From JALYUM01 sp036688685 (GTDB lineage: Bacteria > Pseudomonadota > Gammaproteobacteria > Burkholderiales > Burkholderiaceae_D): a DNA stretch of 64,000 nt. The stretch's first letter is position 1. Each line of letters begins with the position of its first letter. A program made the position numbers and the translations under genes. The notes beneath the pieces were generated by a model that had not been told where the DNA came from, ran no database searches, and saw nothing but the letters and a program-made list of their open reading frames with translations. The stretch spans positions 162,305 through 226,304 of the forward strand of contig NZ_JAQQPS010000010.1 of NCBI RefSeq assembly GCF_036688685.1. Reading direction: 5' to 3'. Positions 35,044 through 42,973 of this stretch are shown one piece after another.

Positions 35044-36483
35044 GTGTCCAACCAGATTATGGCGCTTCACCGGGTTTCTCCACGCTGTTACGACCTGACT
35101 GGTCTGCGAACCGGCAGTGTCCGTGACCAATTGCTTCGGTCAACCCTGATGGTCAATGCCCTCTGCGCCGAATCCTTGATCGGTGCCGGTTCCCCCCTGC
35201 TAATTTTCGGGGCGGGGGCCGCCGGCATGAATGCGGCGATGCTGGCTGCGGCGCGCCATGTCGATGTCACCGTGGTGGAACTGACCACGAACGTGTTTCC
35301 CAGTATTTCGGCTTCCTGGCTGCGGCGGATCGATCCGACCGAGTACGACTGGCCGCACGGACACTGGAAAACGGCGCGCTTTCCCATGGTCGGCACTATT
35401 CCATTGCCGCAAACTGCGGCCATGTCCGGCGCTTCGCTCGCCTCGGCTTTCACCAAGCAATGGGACAATTTCCTCAAGACCCGCAACGGCCGCAACGGCT
35501 ATGGCACGGTGACATTGCTGCAGGGGCTGGATGCCCGTGCGCTGGTCGAGTCCGATCTTTCCGCGAACCTTTTCCTTGAAGTCCACGGGAACTGGCTGCC
35601 AGGGGCGGCGGCCATGCAGACCAGGCAGTTCGGCGCCCGCTTGTCATGCATGGGTTACGGCAAGGAGCAGGTCAGCGAGATACCCTTGCTGGGCATGTGG
35701 CAGGGCTATGTTGGTCCGGAATTCTGGACCGACAGCGATGGTATCGATGCGTACCAGCCGCTACCGGCGGGGGTCAACAAGATCGTAATTTCCGGTGCAG
35801 GCGACGGGGGCATGCAGGATCTTCAGCGCGCGTCAACCTCCCTGTTTGGGCGCCTTCTCTACGAATTGCTGGAAGTGGCTGACAGCAGAAACCCCTCGCC
35901 GACATCCAGCATCCTGCCAACCGATGGCATGTTGAACATAATGATGAGCGCCGAAGAAACGGCACGACGTGCATTTGGCTGGGCACCGAGCCGCCATGGT
36001 GTACCGCACACCTTGCAGAAGTGGCACGACACATTTAAGCAGGCGATTGACAAGATGGTGCACGGCTGGCCACTCAACGTCGCCACGCATGTTGCGCAAA
36101 ATCTGTTCCGGCCTGAACTGCTCGACCCGAGTTCGCCGCTGCAAATTACCTGGTTAATGCGCGACGCCACACCGGGCTATGCTTACGCGCTGAACCGCTA
36201 CCTGAGTGTTTTGCTCTGCTCGCTAGCTGAGCGCCTCGTGCCCGGTCGCATCGAGGTATTCCCTTCAAGCACCTTGTATTCGATTGCCCCGGTCGGACAC
36301 ATCTGCACCAGTGCTGCCACCTGCCTCGGCAAGAGGCATGCCGTGGAAATCGACCACGGCAATGGGATGCAGTCGAAGCGTGATGCCGATCTGATCATCG
36401 TTCGCCACGGTGTCATACCGCAACGCCTCTCGAAAAGCGCTCCTGTGCCAGAACAGATGACGCCGTACGACCTGCCTCACTAG
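35044..36483 (+). CDS. Putative FAD/NAD(P)-dependent oxidoreductase of unknown role
   Basis: The 479-residue protein has a Rossmann dinucleotide motif, PLLIFGAGAAGMNAAMLAAA (GAGAAG at 56-61), followed by VDVTVVEL, whose terminal glutamate would bind the FAD or NAD ribose. A second GAGDGGM motif lies at 251-257 (NKIVISGAGDGGMQ). Between them is YDWPHGHWKTARFP. This two-motif layout is that of flavin monooxygenase/FAD-NAD(P) oxidoreductases, but no known subfamily matches. A GTG start (35044) is used. Its companion is the 142-residue unknown protein upstream. A role in specialised metabolism or in conflict with phage are both open. Confidence 0.65.
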   Translation: MSNQIMALHRVSPRCYDLTGLRTGSVRDQLLRSTLMVNALCAESLIGAGSPLLIFGAGAAGMNAAMLAAARHVDVTVVELTTNVFPSISASWLRRIDPTEYDWPHGHWKTARFPMVGTIPLPQTAAMSGASLASAFTKQWDNFLKTRNGRNGYGTVTLLQGLDARALVESDLSANLFLEVHGNWLPGAAAMQTRQFGARLSCMGYGKEQVSEIPLLGMWQGYVGPEFWTDSDGIDAYQPLPAGVNKIVISGAGDGGMQDLQRASTSLFGRLLYELLEVADSRNPSPTSSILPTDGMLNIMMSAEETARRAFGWAPSRHGVPHTLQKWHDTFKQAIDKMVHGWPLNVATHVAQNLFRPELLDPSSPLQITWLMRDATPGYAYALNRYLSVLLCSLAERLVPGRIEVFPSSTLYSIAPVGHICTSAATCLGKRHAVEIDHGNGMQSKRDADLIIVRHGVIPQRLSKSAPVPEQMTPYDLPH

Positions 36484-36649
36484 CGGTGGTTGTCAAGCTG
36501 GTTGTCGCGTTAGCGGCTGTTAGGCTGCTTTTCTAAATGCAGGCGAATTAGTTGCTGGCGCTTTGGTTTCGACGATCATAACGTTGGGGTTGAGATGCAC
36601 TTCTTTGACGACAGACCAGTTGCGTATCCAGCAGCACTGACCGGCAGCA

Positions 36650-36781
36650 GGACTGATCGTTCATTCCGATCGGTGCAGCCAGTATGCCAGCGCGCTGTGC
36701 CAGAAACTCTTGTGGGAAAACGGCTTTGTCTGCAGCATGAGCCGTAAAGGTAATTGCTGGGATACTCAGTTCCATCAACGG
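36650..36781 (+). pseudogene. IS3-family transposase (OrfB) fragment
   Basis: The frame reads GLIVHSDRCSQYASALCQKL, then LWENGFVCSMSRKGNCWDTQ. This is the rve/DDE core segment around the second aspartate of IS3-type OrfB (usual VHSDRGSQYAS and SMSRKGNCWDNA). It breaks off abruptly and runs straight into an epimerase relic at 36782. The 166 bases before it (36484-36649) contain no gene; on the minus strand a 30-codon tail ending at 36520 reads WSVVKEVHLNPNVMIVETKA and may be another transposon scrap. Confidence 0.7.
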
Positions 36782-37270
36782 CGAAGTGGCGCGCGTTCTG
36801 CTGGCGCGCGGCTGGCGCGTGCAGGCCATGCATCGTGCCCCGCAAAGTGTTGCAGAAAAAGAAGATGGCCTGCAGTGGTGCGTCGGCGATGCGATGAACC
36901 AGCAGGACGTCATCAGCGCAGCGCAAGGCGTGGCGCTGATCGTGCATGCGGTGAACCCGCCCGGCTACCGCAACTGGGATGCACTGGTGCTGCCGATGCT
37001 CGATAACACGATTGCCGCGGCACGCCTGAGCGGCGCACGCATTTTGCTGCCCGGCACGGTCCACAACTTCGGGCCAGATGTTTTCCCGCTCATCGAAGAG
37101 GATGCGCCACAGAATCCGCGCACGCGCAAGGCTGCCATCCGGGTCGAGATGGAGGCGCGCATGCAGGCGTCCGCCGCGACCGGGGTGCGTACCTTGATCG
37201 TGCGCTCGGGCGATTTTTTCGGCCCGAATGTCGGTAACAGCTGGTTCTCACAGGGCCTGGTGAAGCCAGG
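36782..37270 (+). pseudogene. Truncated NAD-dependent epimerase/NmrA-type gene
   Basis: The frame reads EVARVLLARGWRVQAMHRAP and continues through VALIVHAVNPPGYRNWDALV, GARILLPGTVHNFGPDVFPL and TLIVRSGDFFGPNVGNSWFS. This is an NAD(P)-binding atypical SDR. The Rossmann glycine motif that should precede EVARVLLARGW is missing, replaced by the IS3 fragment. Homology ends after GLVKPGIPF near 37270, followed by unrelated sequence. Both ends are lost, so it is a pseudogene although 230 codons stay open. Confidence 0.75.
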
Positions 37271-37294
37271 AATTCCGTTCCTCCAAACTTATGC

Positions 37295-37320
37295 AAACCT
37301 AACCGAAGCTAGGTTTTTTT
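37295..37320 (+). terminator. Terminator-like hairpin in relic region
   Basis: AAACCTA (37295-37301) pairs with TAGGTTT (37310-37316) and is followed by more T residues. The surrounding 37271-37537 has no recognisable gene; it contains three tandem GGTCAT units at 37468-37485. It may be the terminator of a lost gene carried with a rearranged fragment. Confidence 0.45.
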
Positions 37321-37537
37321 GCCGTTGGATTCCTGCTTCAACGGGGCCGGTTTCGCTTTGCGATTGTTTGCAAAGCCAGCGCCTTCCCTTCCACAGGCGC
37401 AGTGCCATGGCACTGCCGGCGGAACTCGCCGCTGTAGTTCTCGAATTGATGGCCGCAATAAGATCGCGGTCATGGTCATGGTCATGATGCGACGGTTGAC
37501 AGCATCGCCACTGTCGCGATGACTAGACCCACTGCCA

Positions 37538-38332
37538 TTGGCCTTGGTTTTCGGCTTGCCGCAGGTACAGATGGCCGAGCCGCCTTCAAATCCAGTGCGT
37601 GAACTGACATCGGTGCCGGTGGGGCACGGTATCTGGCGCATCAATAACGGTACCACGGTGGTGGAATGTGGCGATCACCTGGTTCTGTTCGAACTGGCTG
37701 TGCTGCCGGACGAGGCGAAAGCCACCCTCGCTTTTGCTCGCAAGCTGGGTCGTGGCAAGCCGATTCGTTATCTGGTAGCCAGCCACAACCATTTCGACCA
37801 CACCCTGGGACTGCGCCAGGCGGTTGCGCAAGGCATTCCCGTCATCCAGCGCCCGACGACGCTTGCGCAATTTCACGAAACAATCAGCCGCGCTGCACCC
37901 GATTATCCGGACGATCTTGCTCGTTCCCCCCAGCCGTTCAAGACGCATGTGATGGGTGATCATCTGCGCCTGCAGGACAGCACACAGACGCTCGATCTGT
38001 ATTGGGGGCGCAGTAACGGCCACATGGCCGACGTCATATTTGCTTACGCGCCTGAACAGAAGGTGATGATGGAAGGCGACCTGGTCACCGCAGCGTATGA
38101 ATGGCAGAACTGGCCCGACACCTTTCGCGACGTCACCGCATACTACAAACTGGACGTACAGAAAATTTCACCGGTTCACGCAGTCTGGAAGGCCCATCCC
38201 GATGTGCTGATTAAAGCCCAGGCGGAACAATTGCTGCAGGCCGGTACCAAGCGGGCCCGCGAACGTTGTGAACGTGAAGTGAAGAATCGCAATTACATTC
38301 CTGGCTGCCCGATTCAAAGCAAATATGATTGA
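37538..38332 (+). CDS. MBL-fold metallo-hydrolase, probably 5'-truncated
   Basis: The open frame (264 codons from a TTG) has the zinc motif SHNHFDH and the later H/D ligands (GRSNGHMADV, MEGDLVTAAY). The C-terminus, KNRNYIPGCPIQSKYD, looks natural. From memory, related proteins carry a signal peptide and an extra N-terminal region of some 100-200 residues, but here the frame starts in relic sequence with a weak TTG. It is therefore probably a gene whose 5' part was cut off, although the catalytic core is whole. Substrate unknown. Confidence 0.65.
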   Translation: MALVFGLPQVQMAEPPSNPVRELTSVPVGHGIWRINNGTTVVECGDHLVLFELAVLPDEAKATLAFARKLGRGKPIRYLVASHNHFDHTLGLRQAVAQGIPVIQRPTTLAQFHETISRAAPDYPDDLARSPQPFKTHVMGDHLRLQDSTQTLDLYWGRSNGHMADVIFAYAPEQKVMMEGDLVTAAYEWQNWPDTFRDVTAYYKLDVQKISPVHAVWKAHPDVLIKAQAEQLLQAGTKRARERCEREVKNRNYIPGCPIQSKYD

Positions 38333-38431
38333 CGCTGCCGCATGACGTGGGGTGAAACATCGACCGGCCCCAGGACGCCAGCAGCCCATGTCGAATGACC
38401 ACAAACGCGCATGCTAGACTGAACCAGCGTG

Positions 38432-38449
38432 GTCCGGCCCGGGCCGGAC
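38432..38449. promoter_or_regulatory. 18-bp perfect palindrome before the CDF/P-type ATPase operon
   Basis: GTCCGGCCCGGGCCGGAC is fully self-complementary. It lies three bases before the GGAGA ribosome binding site of the CDF gene and downstream of a TAGACT -10-like box (38415-38420). It could be an operator or an mRNA hairpin that masks the ribosome binding site. Confidence 0.5.
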
Positions 38450-38462
38450 ATTGGAGACACCC

Positions 38463-39440
38463 TTGAGCGACCTGCACCAACCGATCGACGAGTCCGAAGA
38501 TAGCGAAAGTATTGTTGCCGGGCGCAGCGCCGCGGCAGCGCGCAGCACGTGGACCAGCGTGGTCGTCAACATTTTGCTGAGCAGCTTGCAGATCACTGTC
38601 GGCGTGCTCGCCAGATCGCAAGGCCTGATCGCCGACGGCATCCATTCGCTGTCCGACCTGGTCGCCGATTTTGTCGTCCTTTTTGCCAGCCATCACGGCG
38701 CCAAGGAGGCCGATGCCGACCATCCCTACGGCCACCAGCGCTTCGAAAACGCGGCCTCGCTGGTGGTTGGCGCCTTGCTGCTGGCCGTCGGGGCCGGGAT
38801 GGCATGGTCGGCCATCGGCAAGCTCGAGAACCCGGACAGCATCCCCGTGGTCCATGCGGCGGCGTTGGCGGTCGCTGCAGTGGCCCTGGTGGCCAAAGAA
38901 ATCTTGTTTCGCTACATGCTGAAGATCGCCACCCGCGTCAAGTCGAGCATGCTGGTCGCGAACGCCTGGCACGCCCGTTCGGATGCGGCATCCTCGCTTG
39001 TCGTCGGGATCGGTATCGCCGGCAACCTGGCCGGTTATCCGCTGCTCGACCCGATCGCCGCGCTGATCGTCGGCCTGATGATCGCAAAAATGGGCTGGGG
39101 CTTTGCCTGGGATGCGCTGCACGCCTTGATGGACCGCGGTATCGACGAGCAGGAAGTGGCAGCGATCACCAGCACGCTCGCCGCAACCCCGGGGGTGATG
39201 GGCGTGCACGATGTGCGCACCCGCAAGATGGGCGACATGATCGTGGTCGATGCCCACATCGAAGTCGATGCCACCATCCCGGTCGAGGCGGGGCACGACA
39301 TTGCGGTGGCGGCGCGCCGCAATGTGATGGCGCGCCATCGCGTCTTGTCGCTGATGACCCATGTCGATCCCTGGCACCGGCCCGACCTCGATCATGCCAG
39401 CGCAGGCGCGCCTGCCGCACGCAGCGACGCTGGAACATGA
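38463..39440 (+). CDS. Cation diffusion facilitator (CDF) family transporter
   Basis: The 325-residue inner-membrane protein exports divalent metal ions by proton exchange. It has six helices with the metal-site motifs GLIADGIHSLSDLVADF (helix 2) and NAWHARSDAASS (helix 5), the DHPYGHQRFE loop, and a cytoplasmic C-terminal domain (GVMGVHDVRTRKMGD, then VDAHIEVD). The start is set at the TTG 38463 because GGAGA (38453-38457) is correctly spaced; an upstream TTG at 38451 overlaps that site. It overlaps the P-type ATPase gene by four bases. Confidence 0.92.
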   Translation: MSDLHQPIDESEDSESIVAGRSAAAARSTWTSVVVNILLSSLQITVGVLARSQGLIADGIHSLSDLVADFVVLFASHHGAKEADADHPYGHQRFENAASLVVGALLLAVGAGMAWSAIGKLENPDSIPVVHAAALAVAAVALVAKEILFRYMLKIATRVKSSMLVANAWHARSDAASSLVVGIGIAGNLAGYPLLDPIAALIVGLMIAKMGWGFAWDALHALMDRGIDEQEVAAITSTLAATPGVMGVHDVRTRKMGDMIVVDAHIEVDATIPVEAGHDIAVAARRNVMARHRVLSLMTHVDPWHRPDLDHASAGAPAARSDAGT

Positions 39441-42004
39441 CTGCCGCCGGGGGCGCTGGGGCCGCCGCTAGCGGCTTGAGCGAAGCCGAGGCCGCCCGCC
39501 GCGTGCTGCAGGATGGCCCGAATGCCTTGCCCGTCTCGCAGCAACGCACGCTGCTGCGGCTGCTCGCCGAGGTGGTCACCGAGCCGATGTTCCTGCTGCT
39601 GGTGGCGTGCGGCACGATCTACCTGCTGCTGGGCGATCGCGGCGAGGCGCTGATGCTGCTTGGCTTTGTATTCGTGGTCATGGGCATCACGTTTTCCCAA
39701 CAGCGGCGCGCCGAGAATGCGCTGGCGGCCTTGCGCGACCTGTCCAGCCCGACGGCGCTGACCGTGCGCGACGGCGCCGTGCACACCACCGCTGCAAGCG
39801 CACTGGTATGCGGCGACATCGTTCTTATTTCCGAGGGCAACCGGGTGCCGGCCGACCTGCGCCTGCTCGAATCCTCCAACCTGGCGCTGGACGAATCGAT
39901 GCTCACCGGCGAATCGGCCACGGTGGCAAAATTCGCCGCTGCGGCCGCTGCTGACCCGGCCAAGGCGCGCAGCATCGATCCGGCATCCCAGGTCTATTCG
40001 GGCACCCTGGTCACGCAGGGAAACGCGCGCGGCGAGGTCATCGCCACCGGCGCGCGCAGTGCGCTCGGACGAATCGGGGCATCGCTTGCCGCCATCCGCA
40101 CCGAACCGACACCGATCCAGCAAGAGACCCGGCGCGTGGTAAAACGGGTGGCGCTGGTGGGGCTGGCCATGGCGGCTGCCCTGGCCGCCACCTACTGGTA
40201 CCTGCGCGGCGACTGGTTGCATGGACTGCTGGCCGGACTCACGTTCGCGATGGCGATCCTGCCCGAAGAACTGCCGGTGATTCTCACCATTTTTCTTGGC
40301 CTGGGTGCGTGGCGGCTGGCGCGCGAACAGGTGCTGGCGCGGCGCATTCCGGCCATCGAGCTGCTCGGCGCCACCACCGTGCTGTGCGTCGACAAGACCG
40401 GTACCCTGACCATGAACCGCATGGTCGTGCGCGCGCTCTGGACCGAAGCGGCGGCCTACGATGCCGGCACTGCCGGCGACGCGCCGCTCGCGGAGGCGCT
40501 GCACGGTGTGCTCGAGTATGCGGTGCTGGCCAGCCATCGGCGCGCATTCGACCCGATGGAGTCTGCCATCGGCGCGGCCGGCGCGGCGCTGCTGGCACAC
40601 ACCGAGCACCTGCATCGCGACTGGACACTGCTGAGCGACTATCCGCTGACCAAGGCGATGCTGGCCATGTCGCGCGTCTGGCAATCGCCCGACCAGCGCG
40701 CCAAGATGATCGCCGCAAAAGGCGCGCCGGAGGCGATCATCGACCTGTGCCATCTCGAGCCCGCGCGCAGCGCCGCGATCGCGCAGCAGGTCGAGCGCAT
40801 GGCCGCGCAGGGCCTGCGCGTGCTGGGCGTGGCCATGGCGGTGTTCGACGCCGCCACGCTGCCCGGTAACCAGCACGATTTCGATTTTCAGTTCCTCGGA
40901 CTGATTGCGCTGGAAGATCCGGTGCGCCCAGACGTGCCGGCCGCGATTGCCGAATGCCGGCAGGCGGGGATTCGTGTCGTCATGATCACCGGCGACCACC
41001 CGGCCACCGCGCTATCGATCGCGCGCCAGGCCGGACTTGCCGCCGGTGCGGCCATCACCGGCGTCGAACTCGATGCCATGGACGACGCCGAACTGGCACG
41101 GCGGCTGGCCGATAGCGTGCTGTTTTGTCGGGTCCAGCCGGCCCAGAAGCTGCGTCTGGTGCAGGCCTTTCGCGCCCGCGGCGATGTCGTGGCGATGACC
41201 GGCGACGGCGTCAACGACGCGCCGGCGCTGAAGGCGGCCGACATCGGTGTCGCCATGGGCGCGCGCGGCACCGACGTGGCGCGCGAGTCGTCGGCGCTGG
41301 TCTTGCTCAACGACGACTTCGGCTCGCTGCTCACTGCCGTGCGCCATGGGCGCCGCCTGTTTGCCAACTTGCGCAAGGCGATCGTCTTCGTGGTGGCGGC
41401 GCACGTGCCGATTGTCGGCCTGTCGATCCTGCCGGTCCTGTTCGGCTGGCCGATGCTGCTGATGCCGGTCCACGTGCTGTTCCTGCAACTGATCATCGAT
41501 CCGGCCTGCTCGGTGGTGTTCGAAGCCGAGCCGCTCGAAGCCGATGCCATGCAGGCCGCGCCGCGCCGACCGGATGCGCGCCTGTTCGACCGCGCGGTGC
41601 TGCTGCGCGGCCTGTGGCAGGGCAGTGGGCTGCTGCTCGCGCTGGTCGGCCTGAGCGCCGTCGGGCGCGCGCTGGCCGCGCCCGACGATGCCATCCGCGC
41701 CACCATGTTCGGTTCGCTGGTGCTGGCTAACCTTGGCCTGATCTACGTGAACCGCGCATGGTCGCAATCGACCTGGCGCCGGAGGGACAGCGCCAATCCG
41801 ACCTTTATTTTCATCGTGGCAGGCGCGCTGATGTTGCTGGCGCTGGTGCTTGGCATTGCGCCGTTGCGAGCGCTGTTCGTTTTTGCGCTGCCTGGCGCGA
41901 CCCTGGCATCGATCGGGGTCTGCGCCAGCGTGCTTAGCGTGCTCTGGTTCGAAACAGTCAAGCGCTTTGCCCGCACAGCGGCTGCGCGCCCAGAGCAGAC
42001 GTAA
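39437..42004 (+). CDS. Cation-translocating P-type ATPase
   Basis: The 855-residue membrane ATPase has an N-terminal cation-ATPase domain (GLSEAEAARRVLQDGPNALP), the actuator TGES loop and the membrane motif LPEELPVILTIF. The phosphorylation motif is CVDKTGTLTMN (D319). MITGDHPATA and AMTGDGVNDAPALKAADIGV form the hinge. The PEEL motif and the absence of CPC or an N-terminal metal-binding domain place it with P2-like calcium/magnesium/manganese pumps rather than heavy-metal P1B pumps. It is translationally coupled to the CDF gene (ATGA). The start is the ATG at 39437; the frame is open far upstream only because it overlaps the CDF gene. Confidence 0.92.
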   Translation: MTAAGGAGAAASGLSEAEAARRVLQDGPNALPVSQQRTLLRLLAEVVTEPMFLLLVACGTIYLLLGDRGEALMLLGFVFVVMGITFSQQRRAENALAALRDLSSPTALTVRDGAVHTTAASALVCGDIVLISEGNRVPADLRLLESSNLALDESMLTGESATVAKFAAAAAADPAKARSIDPASQVYSGTLVTQGNARGEVIATGARSALGRIGASLAAIRTEPTPIQQETRRVVKRVALVGLAMAAALAATYWYLRGDWLHGLLAGLTFAMAILPEELPVILTIFLGLGAWRLAREQVLARRIPAIELLGATTVLCVDKTGTLTMNRMVVRALWTEAAAYDAGTAGDAPLAEALHGVLEYAVLASHRRAFDPMESAIGAAGAALLAHTEHLHRDWTLLSDYPLTKAMLAMSRVWQSPDQRAKMIAAKGAPEAIIDLCHLEPARSAAIAQQVERMAAQGLRVLGVAMAVFDAATLPGNQHDFDFQFLGLIALEDPVRPDVPAAIAECRQAGIRVVMITGDHPATALSIARQAGLAAGAAITGVELDAMDDAELARRLADSVLFCRVQPAQKLRLVQAFRARGDVVAMTGDGVNDAPALKAADIGVAMGARGTDVARESSALVLLNDDFGSLLTAVRHGRRLFANLRKAIVFVVAAHVPIVGLSILPVLFGWPMLLMPVHVLFLQLIIDPACSVVFEAEPLEADAMQAAPRRPDARLFDRAVLLRGLWQGSGLLLALVGLSAVGRALAAPDDAIRATMFGSLVLANLGLIYVNRAWSQSTWRRRDSANPTFIFIVAGALMLLALVLGIAPLRALFVFALPGATLASIGVCASVLSVLWFETVKRFARTAAARPEQT

Positions 42005-42016
42005 GAACAGCGTGCA

Positions 42017-42973
42017 TTAGTTCGGTTCGGACAGCGCGCCGCCGAGCACCAGGATTTCCTGCAGCCGGTCGCCGTCGCGCAGCACGAACAAGGCATTCAT
42101 GCCGCGTTCGCGCGCCAGTGCGAGGCCGTCGCGCTCACCGAGCACCAGCAGCGCCGTCGCCCACGCGTCGGCCAGCATGCAGGTCGAGGCCAGCACGGTG
42201 ACCGCGGCCAGCCGGTTCGACACGGGTTGCTGCAGGGTCGGATGCATCGTGTGCGCATAGCGTGTGCCGGCAATATCCACCCAGCGCGGGTAGTCGCCGG
42301 AGGTGGCAATCGCCGCGTCCTGGAGTTCGATCACGCCAGCTACCTCGCGTACGCCATACACCGGTTTTTCGAGCGCGACGGCCCACGCCTCGCCGTTGCT
42401 CTTGCAGCCGCGCGCGCGCATTTCGCCGTCGATGCCGACCAGGTAGCGGGTCACGCCCCAGCCATCGAGGCAATCCGCGAGCCGGTCGACGCCATAGCCT
42501 TTGGCGATACCGGACAGGTCAAGCGCGACCGGTGCACGCTTGCGCACGCGGCCACCGGCCCGGTCGATGTCGAGGCTGGCGCCGGCCGGGCAGTGCGGGC
42601 TTGCAGGCAGCGTGTCGCGCTGCTGCGCCGGGCCGAAGCCCCAGCGTGCCACCAGCGCGCCGACGCCGATGTCGAAGGCGCCCATCGACTGCAGGCCGAT
42701 CCGCACGCCGGTGTCGAGCACTTCGGCCAATTCCGCCGGTACCGCAAGCCAGGCATGTTCGGGCGCGGCATTTAAGCGGCACAGGTCGGACGCCGGATTC
42801 CAGGTCGACATTTGCCGGTCGACCCGGTCGACCGCTGCAAACAGGCTCGCGCCGATGGCTGGCGCGTCGATGCCATCCGGAGCGTAAAACACCGCGCTGT
42901 AGCGCCCACCCATCGTCGCGCCATTCAGACTGTAGCGGCGCAGGGCGCTCGCCGGTTCAGAACACGTCTTCAC
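42017..42973 (-). CDS. apbE: FAD:protein FMN transferase ApbE
   Basis: ApbE attaches FMN from FAD to a serine or threonine of exported proteins. The 318-residue protein has the family features GATMGGRYSAVFY at the start, MSTWNPASDLCRLN, LDLSGIAKGYGVDRLADCL, IATSGDYPRWVDIAG and HTMHPTLQQPVSN (magnesium/FAD site). No classical signal peptide is obvious at the chosen start, which overlaps the upstream reductase gene by 17 bases. It closes a run of four genes whose DUF2271 member carries a flavinylation motif, its likely substrate. Confidence 0.94.
   Translation of the reverse strand: MKTCSEPASALRRYSLNGATMGGRYSAVFYAPDGIDAPAIGASLFAAVDRVDRQMSTWNPASDLCRLNAAPEHAWLAVPAELAEVLDTGVRIGLQSMGAFDIGVGALVARWGFGPAQQRDTLPASPHCPAGASLDIDRAGGRVRKRAPVALDLSGIAKGYGVDRLADCLDGWGVTRYLVGIDGEMRARGCKSNGEAWAVALEKPVYGVREVAGVIELQDAAIATSGDYPRWVDIAGTRYAHTMHPTLQQPVSNRLAAVTVLASTCMLADAWATALLVLGERDGLALARERGMNALFVLRDGDRLQEILVLGGALSEPN

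Noticed and set aside
35044..36483. A ThsA/Thoeris-like or Sir2 NADase role for the oxidoreductase-like protein, because of the Sir2 relic nearby
   Set aside because: The Sir2 fragment is outside the pair, on the other strand and decayed; the large protein shows only Rossmann glycine motifs, not Sir2 or TIR residues.
37295..37320. An integron attC site
   Set aside because: The inverted repeat is 7 bp and followed by a T-tract, and the conserved core RYYYAAC/GTTRRRY boxes are not present in the right order.
38549..39436. An open frame of 296 codons upstream of and in frame with the P-type ATPase, suggesting a 1151-residue fusion
   Set aside because: It overlaps the well-supported CDF gene in another frame and reads arginine- and histidine-rich without domains; the ATGA junction gives the true ATPase start.
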